Positions 16,943 through 25,416 of a stretch of 64,000 nucleotides of DNA are shown here, piece by piece; position 1 is the first letter of the stretch; every line of letters starts with the position of its first letter. Both the position numbers and the translations under genes were made by a program. Origin of the DNA: CAXTKD01 sp964244885 (GTDB lineage Bacteria; Pseudomonadota; Alphaproteobacteria; Sphingomonadales; Sphingomonadaceae); NCBI GenBank assembly GCA_964244885.1, contig CAXTKD010000001.1, forward strand, positions 310,001 through 374,000. Direction: 5' to 3'. Below the pieces are notes generated by a model. That model had not been told where the DNA came from and did no database searches. It saw only the letters and a program-made list of their open reading frames with translations.

Positions 16943-19900
16943 ATGGCGGCTGGCTGGCATTTCTGGATCGATCGCGGCGGCACCTTCACCGATGTCGTGG
17001 CGCGCCGGCCCGACGGCGGTATCGAAACCGTGAAGCTGCTCTCCGAGAACCCCGAACGCTATTCCGACGCGGCGCTGGCCGGGATCGCCATGCTGCGCGG
17101 CGGTGACGGCGCGCCCGTCGCGACGGTGAAGATGGGAACGACGGTCGCCACCAACGCGCTGCTTGAGCGCAAGGGCGAGGCGGTCGTTCTGGCGATCACC
17201 AAGGGGCTGGCGGACGCGCTCCGTATCGGCACGCAGGCGCGGCCTCGGCTGTTCGACCGCGCCATCCTGTTGCCCGCCCCGCTCTATTCCAGCGTCGTCG
17301 AGATCGACGAACGGGTGGCGGCGGAAGGCACGATCCTCCGTCCGCTCGATGAAGCATCGACCCGCGCCAATCTTCAACAGGCGTTCGACGGCGGCATCCG
17401 CGCGATAGCCATCGTCCTCGTCCATGGCTTCGCGCATCCGGCGCACGAGACCCGCGTCGCCGAAATTGCGCGCGAGATCGGCTTCACCCAGGTGTCGGTC
17501 AGCCATGAGGTCGCGGCGCTGATCAAGCTGGTCGGGCGCGGCGACACGACCGTGGCCGATGCCTATCTGTCGCCGGTGCTCCGCCGCTACGTCGACCGCG
17601 TCTCCGCCGGCCCCGCCGCCGAGACGCGGCTGCTATTCATGCAGTCGAACGGCGGCCTCACCGCCGCGTCGGCGTTTCGCGGCAAGGACGCGGTTCTGTC
17701 CGGCCCGGCGGGCGGCATCGTCGGCATGGCGCGGACGGCGGAGGCTGCGGGGTTCGACCGCATCGTCGGCTTCGACATGGGCGGCACCTCGACCGACGTC
17801 TCGCACTACGCCGGCGAATACGAGCGCACGCACGAGAGCGAGGTCGCGGGCGTCCGCATCCGCGCGCCGATGATGCGCATCCACACCGTCGCGGCGGGCG
17901 GCGGCTCGCTCTGCACCTACGACGGCGCGCGCTTTCGCGTCGGCCCGGAATCGGCGGGGGCCAATCCCGGCCCGGCGAGCTACCGGCGCGGCGGGCCGCT
18001 GACCGTCACCGACTGCAACGTCGCGCTCGGCAAGATCCGGCCGGCGCACTTTCCCAAGGTGTTCGGCCCGAACGGCGACGAACCGCTCGACGTCGCCGCC
18101 GCCGAAGCCGAACTTGCCGAAGTTGCCGCGCGCTCCGGCAAGTCGCCCGCCGAAGTCGCCGAAGGCTTCCTGACCATCGCGGTCGATAACATGGCGAACG
18201 CGATCAAGCAGGTCAGCGTGTCGCGCGGCCACGATGTCCGCGACTGCGCGCTCGTCTGCTTCGGCGGGGCCGGGGGCCAGCACGCCTGCCTGGTCGCCGA
18301 CGCGCTCCGCATCGGCCGGGTGATGATCCACCCGCTCGCCGGCGTCCTCTCCGCCTACGGAATGGGCCTCGCCGACCTCGGTAGCATCCGCGAGGCGACG
18401 GTCGGCTTGCCGCCTGATGCGCCGCAGATCGCGGAGCGGATTGAGGCGCTTGCGGAAGAGGCAAAATCCATCCTCGCGGGACAGGGTGTTCCCGACGCCA
18501 AGGTTCGCCGCGTCGCGCACATCAAATATGCCGGGACCGACAGCACCATCGAGGTGCCGTTCGGCACGCCCGACGCCATGAGCGCCGCCTTCCATGCCCT
18601 CCACCGCCGCCGCTTCGGCTTTGCCGACGAAGGCGGCGGGCTGGTTGTCGAAACGCTTAGCGCCGAAGCCACGGGCGGCGGCTCGCCGGTCGAAAATGTT
18701 GCGCCAATCGCGACTGGCCCGGCTACGCCGCTCGAAGTCGCTACCGTCCGCATGGCCGGCGAAGTCCACGACACGCCGGTGTTCGACCGCCCCACCCTCA
18801 GCGCCGGGACCTTGCTCGATGGCCCCGCGATCATCATCGATCCCAGCGCCACGACCGTCGTCGAGCCCGGCTGGCGAGCAACCGTCGACGCGCAGGCCAA
18901 CCTCATCCTCGAGCGCGTCGCCGCGCGCGCCCAGCGCCAGGCGGATACCGCGGTCGATCCCGTCACGCTCGAGCTGTTCAACAACCTGTTCATGGCAACC
19001 GCCGAGCAGATGGGCGCGGCGCTCCAGAACACCGCCTTCTCGGTCAACATCAAGGAGCGGCTGGATTTCTCCTGCGCGATCTTCGACCGCTCGGGCGCGC
19101 TGATCGCCAACGCCCCGCACATGCCCGTCCACCTCGGCAGCATGGGCGACAGCATCCGCGCGGTGATAGCGGCACGGGGCGACAATCGCGACGGGCGGGG
19201 CTTCCGGCGCGGCGACGCCTATATGCTGAACGCGCCTTACAACGGCGGCACGCACCTGCCCGACGTCACCGTCATCATGCCGGTGTTCGCGGGCGAGGAG
19301 ACCGCCCCCGCCTGGTTCGTCGCGGCGCGCGGCCATCAGGCCGATATCGGCGGCATCACCCCCGGCTCGATGCCGCCCGACAGCCGCACCCTCGCCGAGG
19401 AAGGCGTGCTGCTCGACAACGTCCTGCTGGTCGACGAAGGCCGCTTCCTGGAGGCGGAGAGCGTCGCCCTGCTCTCCGCCGGCCGCTGGCCCGCCCGCAA
19501 CCCGGCGCAGAACATCGCCGACCTGAAGGCGCAGGTCGCCGCCTGCGTTCGCGGCGGCGAGGGGCTCGCCGAAATGGCCGCCGAGTTCGGCCGCGATGTC
19601 GTCGACGCCTACATGGCCCACGTCCAGGACAATGCCGAGGAATCGGTGCGCCGCGCCATCGAGCGGCTGTCCGATGGCCATTTCCGCTACGAGCTCGACA
19701 ATGGCGCGAGCATCGCGGTGACCGTCTCGGTCGACCGGGTCGCCCGCACCTGCAAGGTCGATTTCACCGGCACCAGCGCTGAGCTTCCGTCGAACTTCAA
19801 CGCGCCCTTCTCGGTCTGCCGCGCGGCCGTGCTCTACGTCTTCCGCACTCTGGTCGACGACGACATCCCGATGAACGACGGCTGCTTCCGCCCGATCGAG

Positions 19901-20497
19901 CTCCTCGTGCCCGAAGGTTCGATGCTCCGCCCATCGCGGACCGCCGCGGTCGTCGCCGGCAACGTCGAGACGAGCCAGGTCGTCACCGATGCGCTCTACG
20001 GCGCGCTGGGCGTGATGGCGGGCAGCCAAGGAACGATGAACAACCTGACCTTCGGCAACGAGGCTTACCAATATTACGAGACGATCTGCGGCGGGGCGGG
20101 GGCCGGGCCAGGCTTCGCCGGGGCGAGCGCCGTCCACACCCACATGACCAACTCGCGCCTGACCGATCCGGAGGTGCTGGAAACGCGCTTCCCGGTGGTG
20201 GTCGAAGACTTCGGCATCCGCCGCGGCTCGGGCGGGGCGGGCGCGTGGCGTGGCGGCGACGGCGCCTTCCGCCGGCTACGGTTTCGCGAAGCGATGACCT
20301 GCGGCATCCTCGCCAACCGTCGCCGCGTGCCGCCGTTCGGGCTCGCCGGCGGCGGCGAAGGGGCGCTGGGCGTGACACGGATCGAACGGGCCGACGGGAG
20401 TGTACAGGTGCTGGGCCCAACCGAATCCGCGCCGGTGGCGGCGGGGGACGCGGTCGTGATCGAGACGCCGGGGGGTGGGGGCTATGGCGCGATTTAG
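16943..20497 (+). CDS. ATP-dependent 5-oxoprolinase (fused HyuA-HyuB)
   Basis: A 1184-aa enzyme of the hydantoinase/oxoprolinase family that opens 5-oxoproline to glutamate using ATP. The N-terminal HyuA half starts FWIDRGGTFTDVVAR and contains the actin-like segments GFDMGGTSTDVSHY and CFGGAGGQHACLVAD. The HyuB half begins at about residue 670 (DPVTLELFNNLF) and includes NAPYNGGTHLPDVTV. Both halves in one chain match the OPLAH-type enzyme. The ATG at 16943 follows a ribosome site GGGGAGG directly. DUF969 and DUF979 membrane proteins follow on the same strand. The alternative, an N-methylhydantoinase or acetone-carboxylase-like role, is less likely given the fused form. Confidence 0.87.
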   Translation: MAAGWHFWIDRGGTFTDVVARRPDGGIETVKLLSENPERYSDAALAGIAMLRGGDGAPVATVKMGTTVATNALLERKGEAVVLAITKGLADALRIGTQARPRLFDRAILLPAPLYSSVVEIDERVAAEGTILRPLDEASTRANLQQAFDGGIRAIAIVLVHGFAHPAHETRVAEIAREIGFTQVSVSHEVAALIKLVGRGDTTVADAYLSPVLRRYVDRVSAGPAAETRLLFMQSNGGLTAASAFRGKDAVLSGPAGGIVGMARTAEAAGFDRIVGFDMGGTSTDVSHYAGEYERTHESEVAGVRIRAPMMRIHTVAAGGGSLCTYDGARFRVGPESAGANPGPASYRRGGPLTVTDCNVALGKIRPAHFPKVFGPNGDEPLDVAAAEAELAEVAARSGKSPAEVAEGFLTIAVDNMANAIKQVSVSRGHDVRDCALVCFGGAGGQHACLVADALRIGRVMIHPLAGVLSAYGMGLADLGSIREATVGLPPDAPQIAERIEALAEEAKSILAGQGVPDAKVRRVAHIKYAGTDSTIEVPFGTPDAMSAAFHALHRRRFGFADEGGGLVVETLSAEATGGGSPVENVAPIATGPATPLEVATVRMAGEVHDTPVFDRPTLSAGTLLDGPAIIIDPSATTVVEPGWRATVDAQANLILERVAARAQRQADTAVDPVTLELFNNLFMATAEQMGAALQNTAFSVNIKERLDFSCAIFDRSGALIANAPHMPVHLGSMGDSIRAVIAARGDNRDGRGFRRGDAYMLNAPYNGGTHLPDVTVIMPVFAGEETAPAWFVAARGHQADIGGITPGSMPPDSRTLAEEGVLLDNVLLVDEGRFLEAESVALLSAGRWPARNPAQNIADLKAQVAACVRGGEGLAEMAAEFGRDVVDAYMAHVQDNAEESVRRAIERLSDGHFRYELDNGASIAVTVSVDRVARTCKVDFTGTSAELPSNFNAPFSVCRAAVLYVFRTLVDDDIPMNDGCFRPIELLVPEGSMLRPSRTAAVVAGNVETSQVVTDALYGALGVMAGSQGTMNNLTFGNEAYQYYETICGGAGAGPGFAGASAVHTHMTNSRLTDPEVLETRFPVVVEDFGIRRGSGGAGAWRGGDGAFRRLRFREAMTCGILANRRRVPPFGLAGGGEGALGVTRIERADGSVQVLGPTESAPVAAGDAVVIETPGGGGYGAI

Positions 20498-20517
20498 CTT
20501 GTTACTCCCCAAACCCC

Positions 20518-20586
20518 GCTCATCCCGAGCGAAGTCGAGGGACGCATGGCCTCTCCGTGCGTCCCTCGACTTCGCTCGGGATGAGC
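20518..20586. repeat. Family E hairpin, 29-bp perfect stem
   Basis: Two 29-bp arms (20518-20546 and 20558-20586), perfect inverted copies starting gctcatcccgagcgaagtcg, with an 11-base loop. The only copy of this family in the window. It lies between the 5-oxoprolinase and DUF969 genes and could trim or attenuate their shared transcript. Confidence 0.92.
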
Positions 20587-20617
20587 GGCTCCTTGATTTT
20601 TCGGGAGCCAATTGCTG

Positions 20618-21280
20618 ATGTGGCCCCTGATCGGCATCGCCGTCGTGGTCATCGGTTTCGTGGCGCGCCTGAACCCGCTGCTCGTCGTCGCCGCCGCGGC
20701 TCTCGCGACGGGCCTCGCGGCGGGGATCAACCTGCTCGCGGTGCTCGCCGCCTTCGGCAAGGCGTTCAACGACAGCCGCTACGTGAGCGTGATCTTCGTC
20801 GTGCTGCCGGTTATCGGCCTGCTCGAGCGCCATGGCCTTCAGGACCGGGCGCGAACCGCCATCGCACGGCTGCGCGGCGCAACGACAGGCCGCCTGCTGC
20901 TCGGCTATTTCCTGTTCCGGCAGACAACGGCAGCGCTTGGCCTCATGTCGATCGCCGGCCATGCCCAGATGGTCCGTCCGCTCGTCGCGCCGATGGCCGA
21001 GGGCGCTGCCGAGGCACGGCTCGGCGAGCTTGGCGAAGACCAGCGCCAGCACGTCCGCGCGCACGCCGCCGCGACCGACAATGTGGCGGTGTTCTTCGGA
21101 GAGGACATCTTCCTCGCGGTGGCGTCGGTCCTGCTGATCAAGGGTTTCCTCGGCCAGAACGGCATCGACATAAGCCCCTTCCACCTGTCGAAATGGGCGA
21201 TCCCGAGCGCGATCGCCGCGCTCCTCGTCCACGGCGCGCGGCTGATGCGGCTCGATCGCACGAACTGGACGCGGCGATGA
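20618..21280 (+). CDS. DUF969 membrane protein, putative 5-oxoproline transporter subunit
   Basis: A 220-aa integral membrane protein of the DUF969 family: hydrophobic helices at the N-terminus (GIAVVVIGFVARLNPLLVV), a conserved loop VIFVVLPVIGLLERHGLQ, and LLGYFLFRQTTAALG. ATG at 20618 is preferred because a GGGAG ribosome site lies about 10 bases upstream; TTG at 20612 is possible. Its stop overlaps the DUF979 start by 4 bp. DUF969 and DUF979 usually occur as a pair; placement directly after a 5-oxoprolinase suggests that together they import pyroglutamate. Transport is inference. Confidence 0.82.
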   Translation: MWPLIGIAVVVIGFVARLNPLLVVAAAALATGLAAGINLLAVLAAFGKAFNDSRYVSVIFVVLPVIGLLERHGLQDRARTAIARLRGATTGRLLLGYFLFRQTTAALGLMSIAGHAQMVRPLVAPMAEGAAEARLGELGEDQRQHVRAHAAATDNVAVFFGEDIFLAVASVLLIKGFLGQNGIDISPFHLSKWAIPSAIAALLVHGARLMRLDRTNWTRR

Positions 21281-22200
21281 TCACCCTTGCCGCCGTCTAT
21301 GCATTGATGGGAGCAATGTTCGTCGGCGCGTCGATCCTCAGCGCGCGTGACCGGCGCTTCGGCAACGCAGGCTTCTGGGCGCTGCTTGCGGTAAGCTTCC
21401 TGCTCGGCGACCGCATCGGCGACCTTGGCAATGGCATGCTTGCGATGACTCTCGTCGCGCTCGCGACGGGCCGCGCCCTCCGGAAGGCTCAGCCGCCGCT
21501 CGTCTCCGCCGACGCGCGTCTCGCCTCGGCGGAGAGGCTCGGCAACAGGCTGTTTCTTCCCGCGCTTATCATCCCTACTTGCGCGCTCCTCGGCACGCTG
21601 CTTCTCAAGGACAGCGGCTGGGTCGACCCCAAGCAGGTAACTTTGATCTCGCTCGGCTGCGGCGTGCTGATTGCACTGGTGGTGTCGATGGCGTGGTTGC
21701 GCCCCCCGGTCGCCGCGCCGCTCCAGGAGGCGCGCCGCCTGCTCGATTCGGTTGGCTGGGCGGTGATCCTGCCGCAGATGCTCGCCTCGCTCGGCGCGGT
21801 GTTCGCGCTCGCCGGGGTGGGCGACGCCGTCGGGCAGATTTTCGGCACCTACCTGCCGATCGACGGCCGCTACGCCGCGGTCGCCGCCTACTGCCTAGGC
21901 ATGGCCGCCTTCACGGCGATCATGGGCAATGCCTTCGCCGCCTTCCCGGTGATGACCGCGGCGGTCGGCCTGCCGCTCGTCGTCCACAAGTTCGGCGGCG
22001 ATCCGGCGGTCGCCTGCGCGATCGGCATGCTGTCGGGCTTCTGCGGCACGCTGCTCACGCCGATGGCGGCGAACTTCAACATCGTGCCGGCGGCGCTGCT
22101 CGAGCTCAAGGATCGCAACGCGGTCATCAAGGCACAAGCGCCGACCGCGCTCATCATGTTGGCCGTAAACACGGGATTGATGGCATGGCTGGTCTACTGA
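21277..22200 (+). CDS. DUF979 membrane protein, putative 5-oxoproline transporter subunit
   Basis: A 307-aa multi-spanning membrane protein of the DUF979 family with about eight to nine hydrophobic segments. Conserved-looking parts are ALLAVSFLLGDRIGDLGNG, FTAIMGNAFAAFPVMTAAVG and GMLSGFCGTLLTPMAANFN, the last resembling the substrate-site loops of ion-coupled carriers. ATG at 21277 overlaps the DUF969 stop; its own end overlaps the DUF2891 start by 16 bp. The tight overlaps indicate one operon. Confidence 0.83.
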   Translation: MITLAAVYALMGAMFVGASILSARDRRFGNAGFWALLAVSFLLGDRIGDLGNGMLAMTLVALATGRALRKAQPPLVSADARLASAERLGNRLFLPALIIPTCALLGTLLLKDSGWVDPKQVTLISLGCGVLIALVVSMAWLRPPVAAPLQEARRLLDSVGWAVILPQMLASLGAVFALAGVGDAVGQIFGTYLPIDGRYAAVAAYCLGMAAFTAIMGNAFAAFPVMTAAVGLPLVVHKFGGDPAVACAIGMLSGFCGTLLTPMAANFNIVPAALLELKDRNAVIKAQAPTALIMLAVNTGLMAWLVY

Positions 22201-23135
22201 CCGAGGATTTCGCCGCGAAACTCGCGGGCATCGCGCTCAGCCACATCGCGCGCGAGTTTCCGCACAAGCTCGATCACGTCATGGATGACGCCGGCGACGT
22301 GCAGGGGCCGAAGGCGCTCCACCCGATCTTCCACGGCAGCTTCGACTGGCACAGCAGCGTCCACAGCCACTGGCTGCTGGCGCGGCTGCTGCGGCTGTTT
22401 CCCGACCTTGAGCCCGCCGCCGCGATCCGGGCGCATCTCGATCAGGCGGTCACCCGGGAGAAGGTGGCGGCCGAAGCCGCCTATGCCGCCAAACCCTCCA
22501 GCGCCGGCTTCTCGCGCCCTTACGGCTGGGTGTGGCTGCTGCAATTGTCGCTGGAGCTCGACCGCCACGACGCGCCTTGGGGCGGGGCGCTCAAGCCGCT
22601 CGGCGAAGCCTTCGCCGCGCGCTTCGCCAGCTTCCTGCCGCGCCAGACCTATCCGATTCGCGTCGGCACCCACTTCAACACCGCCTTCGCGCTGACCCTG
22701 GCGCGCGATTACCCCGGCTTGGCCGATCTCTGCGACGCCCGCGCCTGCGACTATTTTCTCGCCGATGCGGGCTGCCAGGCGTGGGAGCCGGGCGGCGACG
22801 AGTTTCTCTCGCCGGCGCTGATGGAGGCCGAGCTGATGCGCCGAGTCCTCGGCTCCGACTTCGCCGGCTGGTTCGCGCGCTTCCTGCCCACCGTCCCCGA
22901 GACGTTGCTGACGCCCGCCTTCGTCAGCGACCGCAGCGACGGCAAGATCGCGCATCTCGACGGCCTCAACCTCAGCCGCGCCTGGTGTTGGGCGGGTCTC
23001 TCATCGGTGCTGCCGCGGATCGCCCCCGGCGCTGCCGAACGCCACATCGCGGCGAGCATGCCGCACCTTGTCGGCGATTACATGGGCGAGCACTGGCTTG
23101 CGACCTACGCGCTGCTGGCGCTTGATGGGCTCTAG
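22185..23135 (+). CDS. DUF2891 family protein
   Basis: A 316-aa soluble protein of the DUF2891 family, with FHGSFDWHSSVHSHWLLARL near the N-terminus, RPYGWVWLLQLSLEL, RVGTHFNTAFAL and a C-terminal HLVGDYMGEHWLATYALLAL. The many conserved His/Trp and a barrel-like helical pattern suggest an enzyme, perhaps related to alpha/alpha-barrel glycosidases, but the activity is unknown. ATG 22185 begins inside the end of the DUF979 gene. It ends 4 bp inside the convergent chemoreceptor gene. Context places it in 5-oxoproline or peptide-derived metabolism. Confidence 0.8.
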   Translation: MAGLLTEDFAAKLAGIALSHIAREFPHKLDHVMDDAGDVQGPKALHPIFHGSFDWHSSVHSHWLLARLLRLFPDLEPAAAIRAHLDQAVTREKVAAEAAYAAKPSSAGFSRPYGWVWLLQLSLELDRHDAPWGGALKPLGEAFAARFASFLPRQTYPIRVGTHFNTAFALTLARDYPGLADLCDARACDYFLADAGCQAWEPGGDEFLSPALMEAELMRRVLGSDFAGWFARFLPTVPETLLTPAFVSDRSDGKIAHLDGLNLSRAWCWAGLSSVLPRIAPGAAERHIAASMPHLVGDYMGEHWLATYALLALDGL

Positions 23136-24517
23136 GCGGCGATCGTCTCGACGAAGCTGGTGACCGAGCCCTGCAGCGCGACGAGCTGATCGTCGACTCC
23201 CGCGAAGCCCGTGTCGACGGCATCGATCTCGTCGGCGACCTGCTCGGTCGCGGCGCGGATTCCGGCGATGATCTCGGTCATCGAATTGGCGCTGAGCGCG
23301 GTCTCGTCGACCGAGCCGGTGATCGCGGTGACGGTCTCGGCCTGCACGTCGATCGCGTCGCGGATTCGCTCCGCCGAGCCGTGGACCTCGACCACCGTAT
23401 CGCGGATCGAGCCGTTGGCGGCGACCGAGCGGCGGGTCGCCGCCTGGATGGCCGAAATCTGCTGCGCGATGTCGTCGGTGGCGCGCGCGGTCTGCGCGGC
23501 GAGGCTCTTCACTTCCTGCGCGACGACCGCGAAGCCCCGCCCGGCATCCCCGGCGCGCGCCGCCTCGATCGTGGCGTTGAGCGCCAGGAGGTTGGTCTGT
23601 CCCGCGATGTCGCGGATCAGGCTGACGATTGATTCGATCGCCTGCGCGTGGTCGGAAAGCACGACGGCGTTGTCCATGGCTTCGCCGGCCTGGGTGCTGG
23701 CGCGGGTCGCGACCACGGTGGCGCTCTCCACCTCGCGGCGCGCTTCCTCGATGGCCCGGATGAGGCCGGCGGCGGTCTGCGCGGCGTCGCGCATCGCACT
23801 CGCCGACTGGTCGGCGGCGGCGGCGACTTCGGCGGCCTTGCCGAGCATCGCGCGGGTGTGGGAGGCGGCGGCGCCGGTCTGGGCGCGGACGCCCCGGCTG
23901 CGCGCCGTGGCCGCCTCGACCGCGACCGCGATCTGGCGGCTCAGGCTCTCGCCCTGCGCGCGCGAAGCCTCCACGGCGGCCTCGCGGCGCAGCAGGTAGG
24001 TGCGCGACAGCACGACCTCGCTTTCCAGCGCCGCCACCCGCACGGCCGCGTCCAGCAGGCGCGGCAGGCGGGCGGGATCGCCGACGCCCTCGCACAGCGC
24101 CTGAAGAAGCCGCGAATGCGCGGTGGCGAAGCAGCCGATGACCATCGCGACCGGAACTCCGGTGCGCGCCATCTCGCTGCCGTGCCACGCCGCGCGGTCG
24201 ATCCACTCCTGGTCCACGGGACGGGTGTATTTGTGCTCCTGATAGAGCCGCTGCTTGGCGATGATCTGCGGCAACAGGCTCGCATCGACGGTCGCCGCGG
24301 TCTCGCGCAGGCTCATGAAGCGCTCCCAGAAGCCTTCGACGATCCAATCCGTCTTCGGCGAGACGATCGACCACACCTCGGCGAGCGCCGCGGAAAACAT
24401 CGCGTCGGCGCGGAACGCGATGCGGCGCTCGTCGAGGTCCAGCCCGCTGGCCATGCGGCTGGGGTCGCTACGGTCGGTGCGCGGCGGCGTCATCGGCATT
24501 TCCCAGGCTCTTTCCAT
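23132..24517 (-). CDS. Soluble globin-coupled chemoreceptor (MCP)
   Basis: A 461-aa methyl-accepting chemotaxis-type protein without membrane segments or signal peptide. Residues about 30-175 resemble a protoglobin sensor: EWIDRAAWHGSEMARTGVPV places H112 as the probable haem-binding (proximal) histidine. A coiled-coil follows, and the signalling tip IRDIAGQTNLLALNATIEAA is at 301-320 with GRGFAVVAQEVKSLAAQT to 343. Similar to HemAT-type oxygen sensors. No other chemotaxis genes are nearby, so the partner kinase is elsewhere. The start is ATG complementing 24515-24517; another at residue 7 is possible. Confidence 0.85.
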   Translation of the reverse strand: MERAWEMPMTPPRTDRSDPSRMASGLDLDERRIAFRADAMFSAALAEVWSIVSPKTDWIVEGFWERFMSLRETAATVDASLLPQIIAKQRLYQEHKYTRPVDQEWIDRAAWHGSEMARTGVPVAMVIGCFATAHSRLLQALCEGVGDPARLPRLLDAAVRVAALESEVVLSRTYLLRREAAVEASRAQGESLSRQIAVAVEAATARSRGVRAQTGAAASHTRAMLGKAAEVAAAADQSASAMRDAAQTAAGLIRAIEEARREVESATVVATRASTQAGEAMDNAVVLSDHAQAIESIVSLIRDIAGQTNLLALNATIEAARAGDAGRGFAVVAQEVKSLAAQTARATDDIAQQISAIQAATRRSVAANGSIRDTVVEVHGSAERIRDAIDVQAETVTAITGSVDETALSANSMTEIIAGIRAATEQVADEIDAVDTGFAGVDDQLVALQGSVTSFVETIAA

Positions 24518-24631
24518 GATGAGCGAGACTTAGGCGAAGATGGTTAATGCGCTCTAAATCCCATCGGCGGTTGCGCGGCGCGGATTAGCTTCTAAAAGCG
24601 GCACGTCCGCCGGCCTAAGGGGTTCACGCCA

Positions 24632-25033
24632 ATGGCAGTCGCGCGTCCGCGCCCGCTCTCTCCGCACCTGTCGATCTTTCGCTGGCGCGCCAACATGGCC
24701 GCTTCGATCCTGCACCGGGTCACCGGCAACGCGATGGCGTTCGGCGGTGTGATGATCTTCCTGTGGTGGCTGGTCGCCTCGGCAAGCGGTCCCGAAGCCT
24801 ATGCGACGTTCTACAAGGTCGCGACCGGCTGGTTCGGCCTGCTGGTCGGCGTCGGCTTCACCTGGACCTTTTTCCAGCACCTGTGCTCGGGCCTCCGCCA
24901 CCTCCTGATGGACACCGGCGCCGCGATGGAGCCCGGTCTCAGCCGCAACCTTGCGTTCGGCACCTTCGTCGTCTCCATCCTGCTGACCCTCGCCACCTGG
25001 GCCTACATCCTGTCGCTCAAGGGAATTATCTGA
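24632..25033 (+). CDS. sdhC: Succinate dehydrogenase cytochrome b556 subunit
   Basis: Membrane anchor of complex II, 133 aa, three helices. RPLSPHLSIFRW and SILHRVTGNAM are the usual N-terminal signature; H83 in FQHLCSGLRHLLMD is the likely haem ligand. First gene of sdhCDA; the stop shares one base with the sdhD start (TGATG). Confidence 0.96.
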   Translation: MAVARPRPLSPHLSIFRWRANMAASILHRVTGNAMAFGGVMIFLWWLVASASGPEAYATFYKVATGWFGLLVGVGFTWTFFQHLCSGLRHLLMDTGAAMEPGLSRNLAFGTFVVSILLTLATWAYILSLKGII

Positions 25034-25413
25034 TGGGCACCGGCACGCAGCTTGGCCGAGTCCGCGGCCTCGGCGCCTCGGGCACCGGCACCGATCATTT
25101 CTGGAAGCAGCGCGTCACCGCGGTCGCCAACATCCTGCTGATGGTGTGGTTCGTCGTCTCGCTGCTCCGCCTGCCGGTTCTCGATTACGAGACCGTGCAT
25201 CTGTGGCTGAAGCAGCCGCTGGTCGCGATCCCGATGCTTCTGCTGATCGCCAGCGTGTTCTTTCATTTCCGCATGGGCGTTCAGGTGTGGATCGAGGACT
25301 ATACCCATAACGAAGGCACCAAGGTGCTGAGTGTCCTCGCGCTCAACCTCTACACCGTCGCCGGCGCGGTCACCGCCGTGTTCTGCGTCCTCAAGATCGC
25401 ATTCGGAGCCTAG
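25033..25413 (+). CDS. sdhD: Succinate dehydrogenase hydrophobic anchor subunit
   Basis: A 126-aa three-helix anchor of complex II. H78 in SVFFHFRMGVQVWIEDY corresponds to the haem/quinone-side histidine of the family, and the DY pair (89-90) lies in the quinone region. ATG 25033 overlaps sdhC by one base. sdhA starts 3 bp after its stop. Confidence 0.94.
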   Translation: MGTGTQLGRVRGLGASGTGTDHFWKQRVTAVANILLMVWFVVSLLRLPVLDYETVHLWLKQPLVAIPMLLLIASVFFHFRMGVQVWIEDYTHNEGTKVLSVLALNLYTVAGAVTAVFCVLKIAFGA

Positions 25414-25416
25414 AGC

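Noticed and set aside
17633..20143. An 836-codon frame opposite the 5-oxoprolinase gene
   Set aside because: Antisense shadow of a well-supported gene; no domain or start signal.
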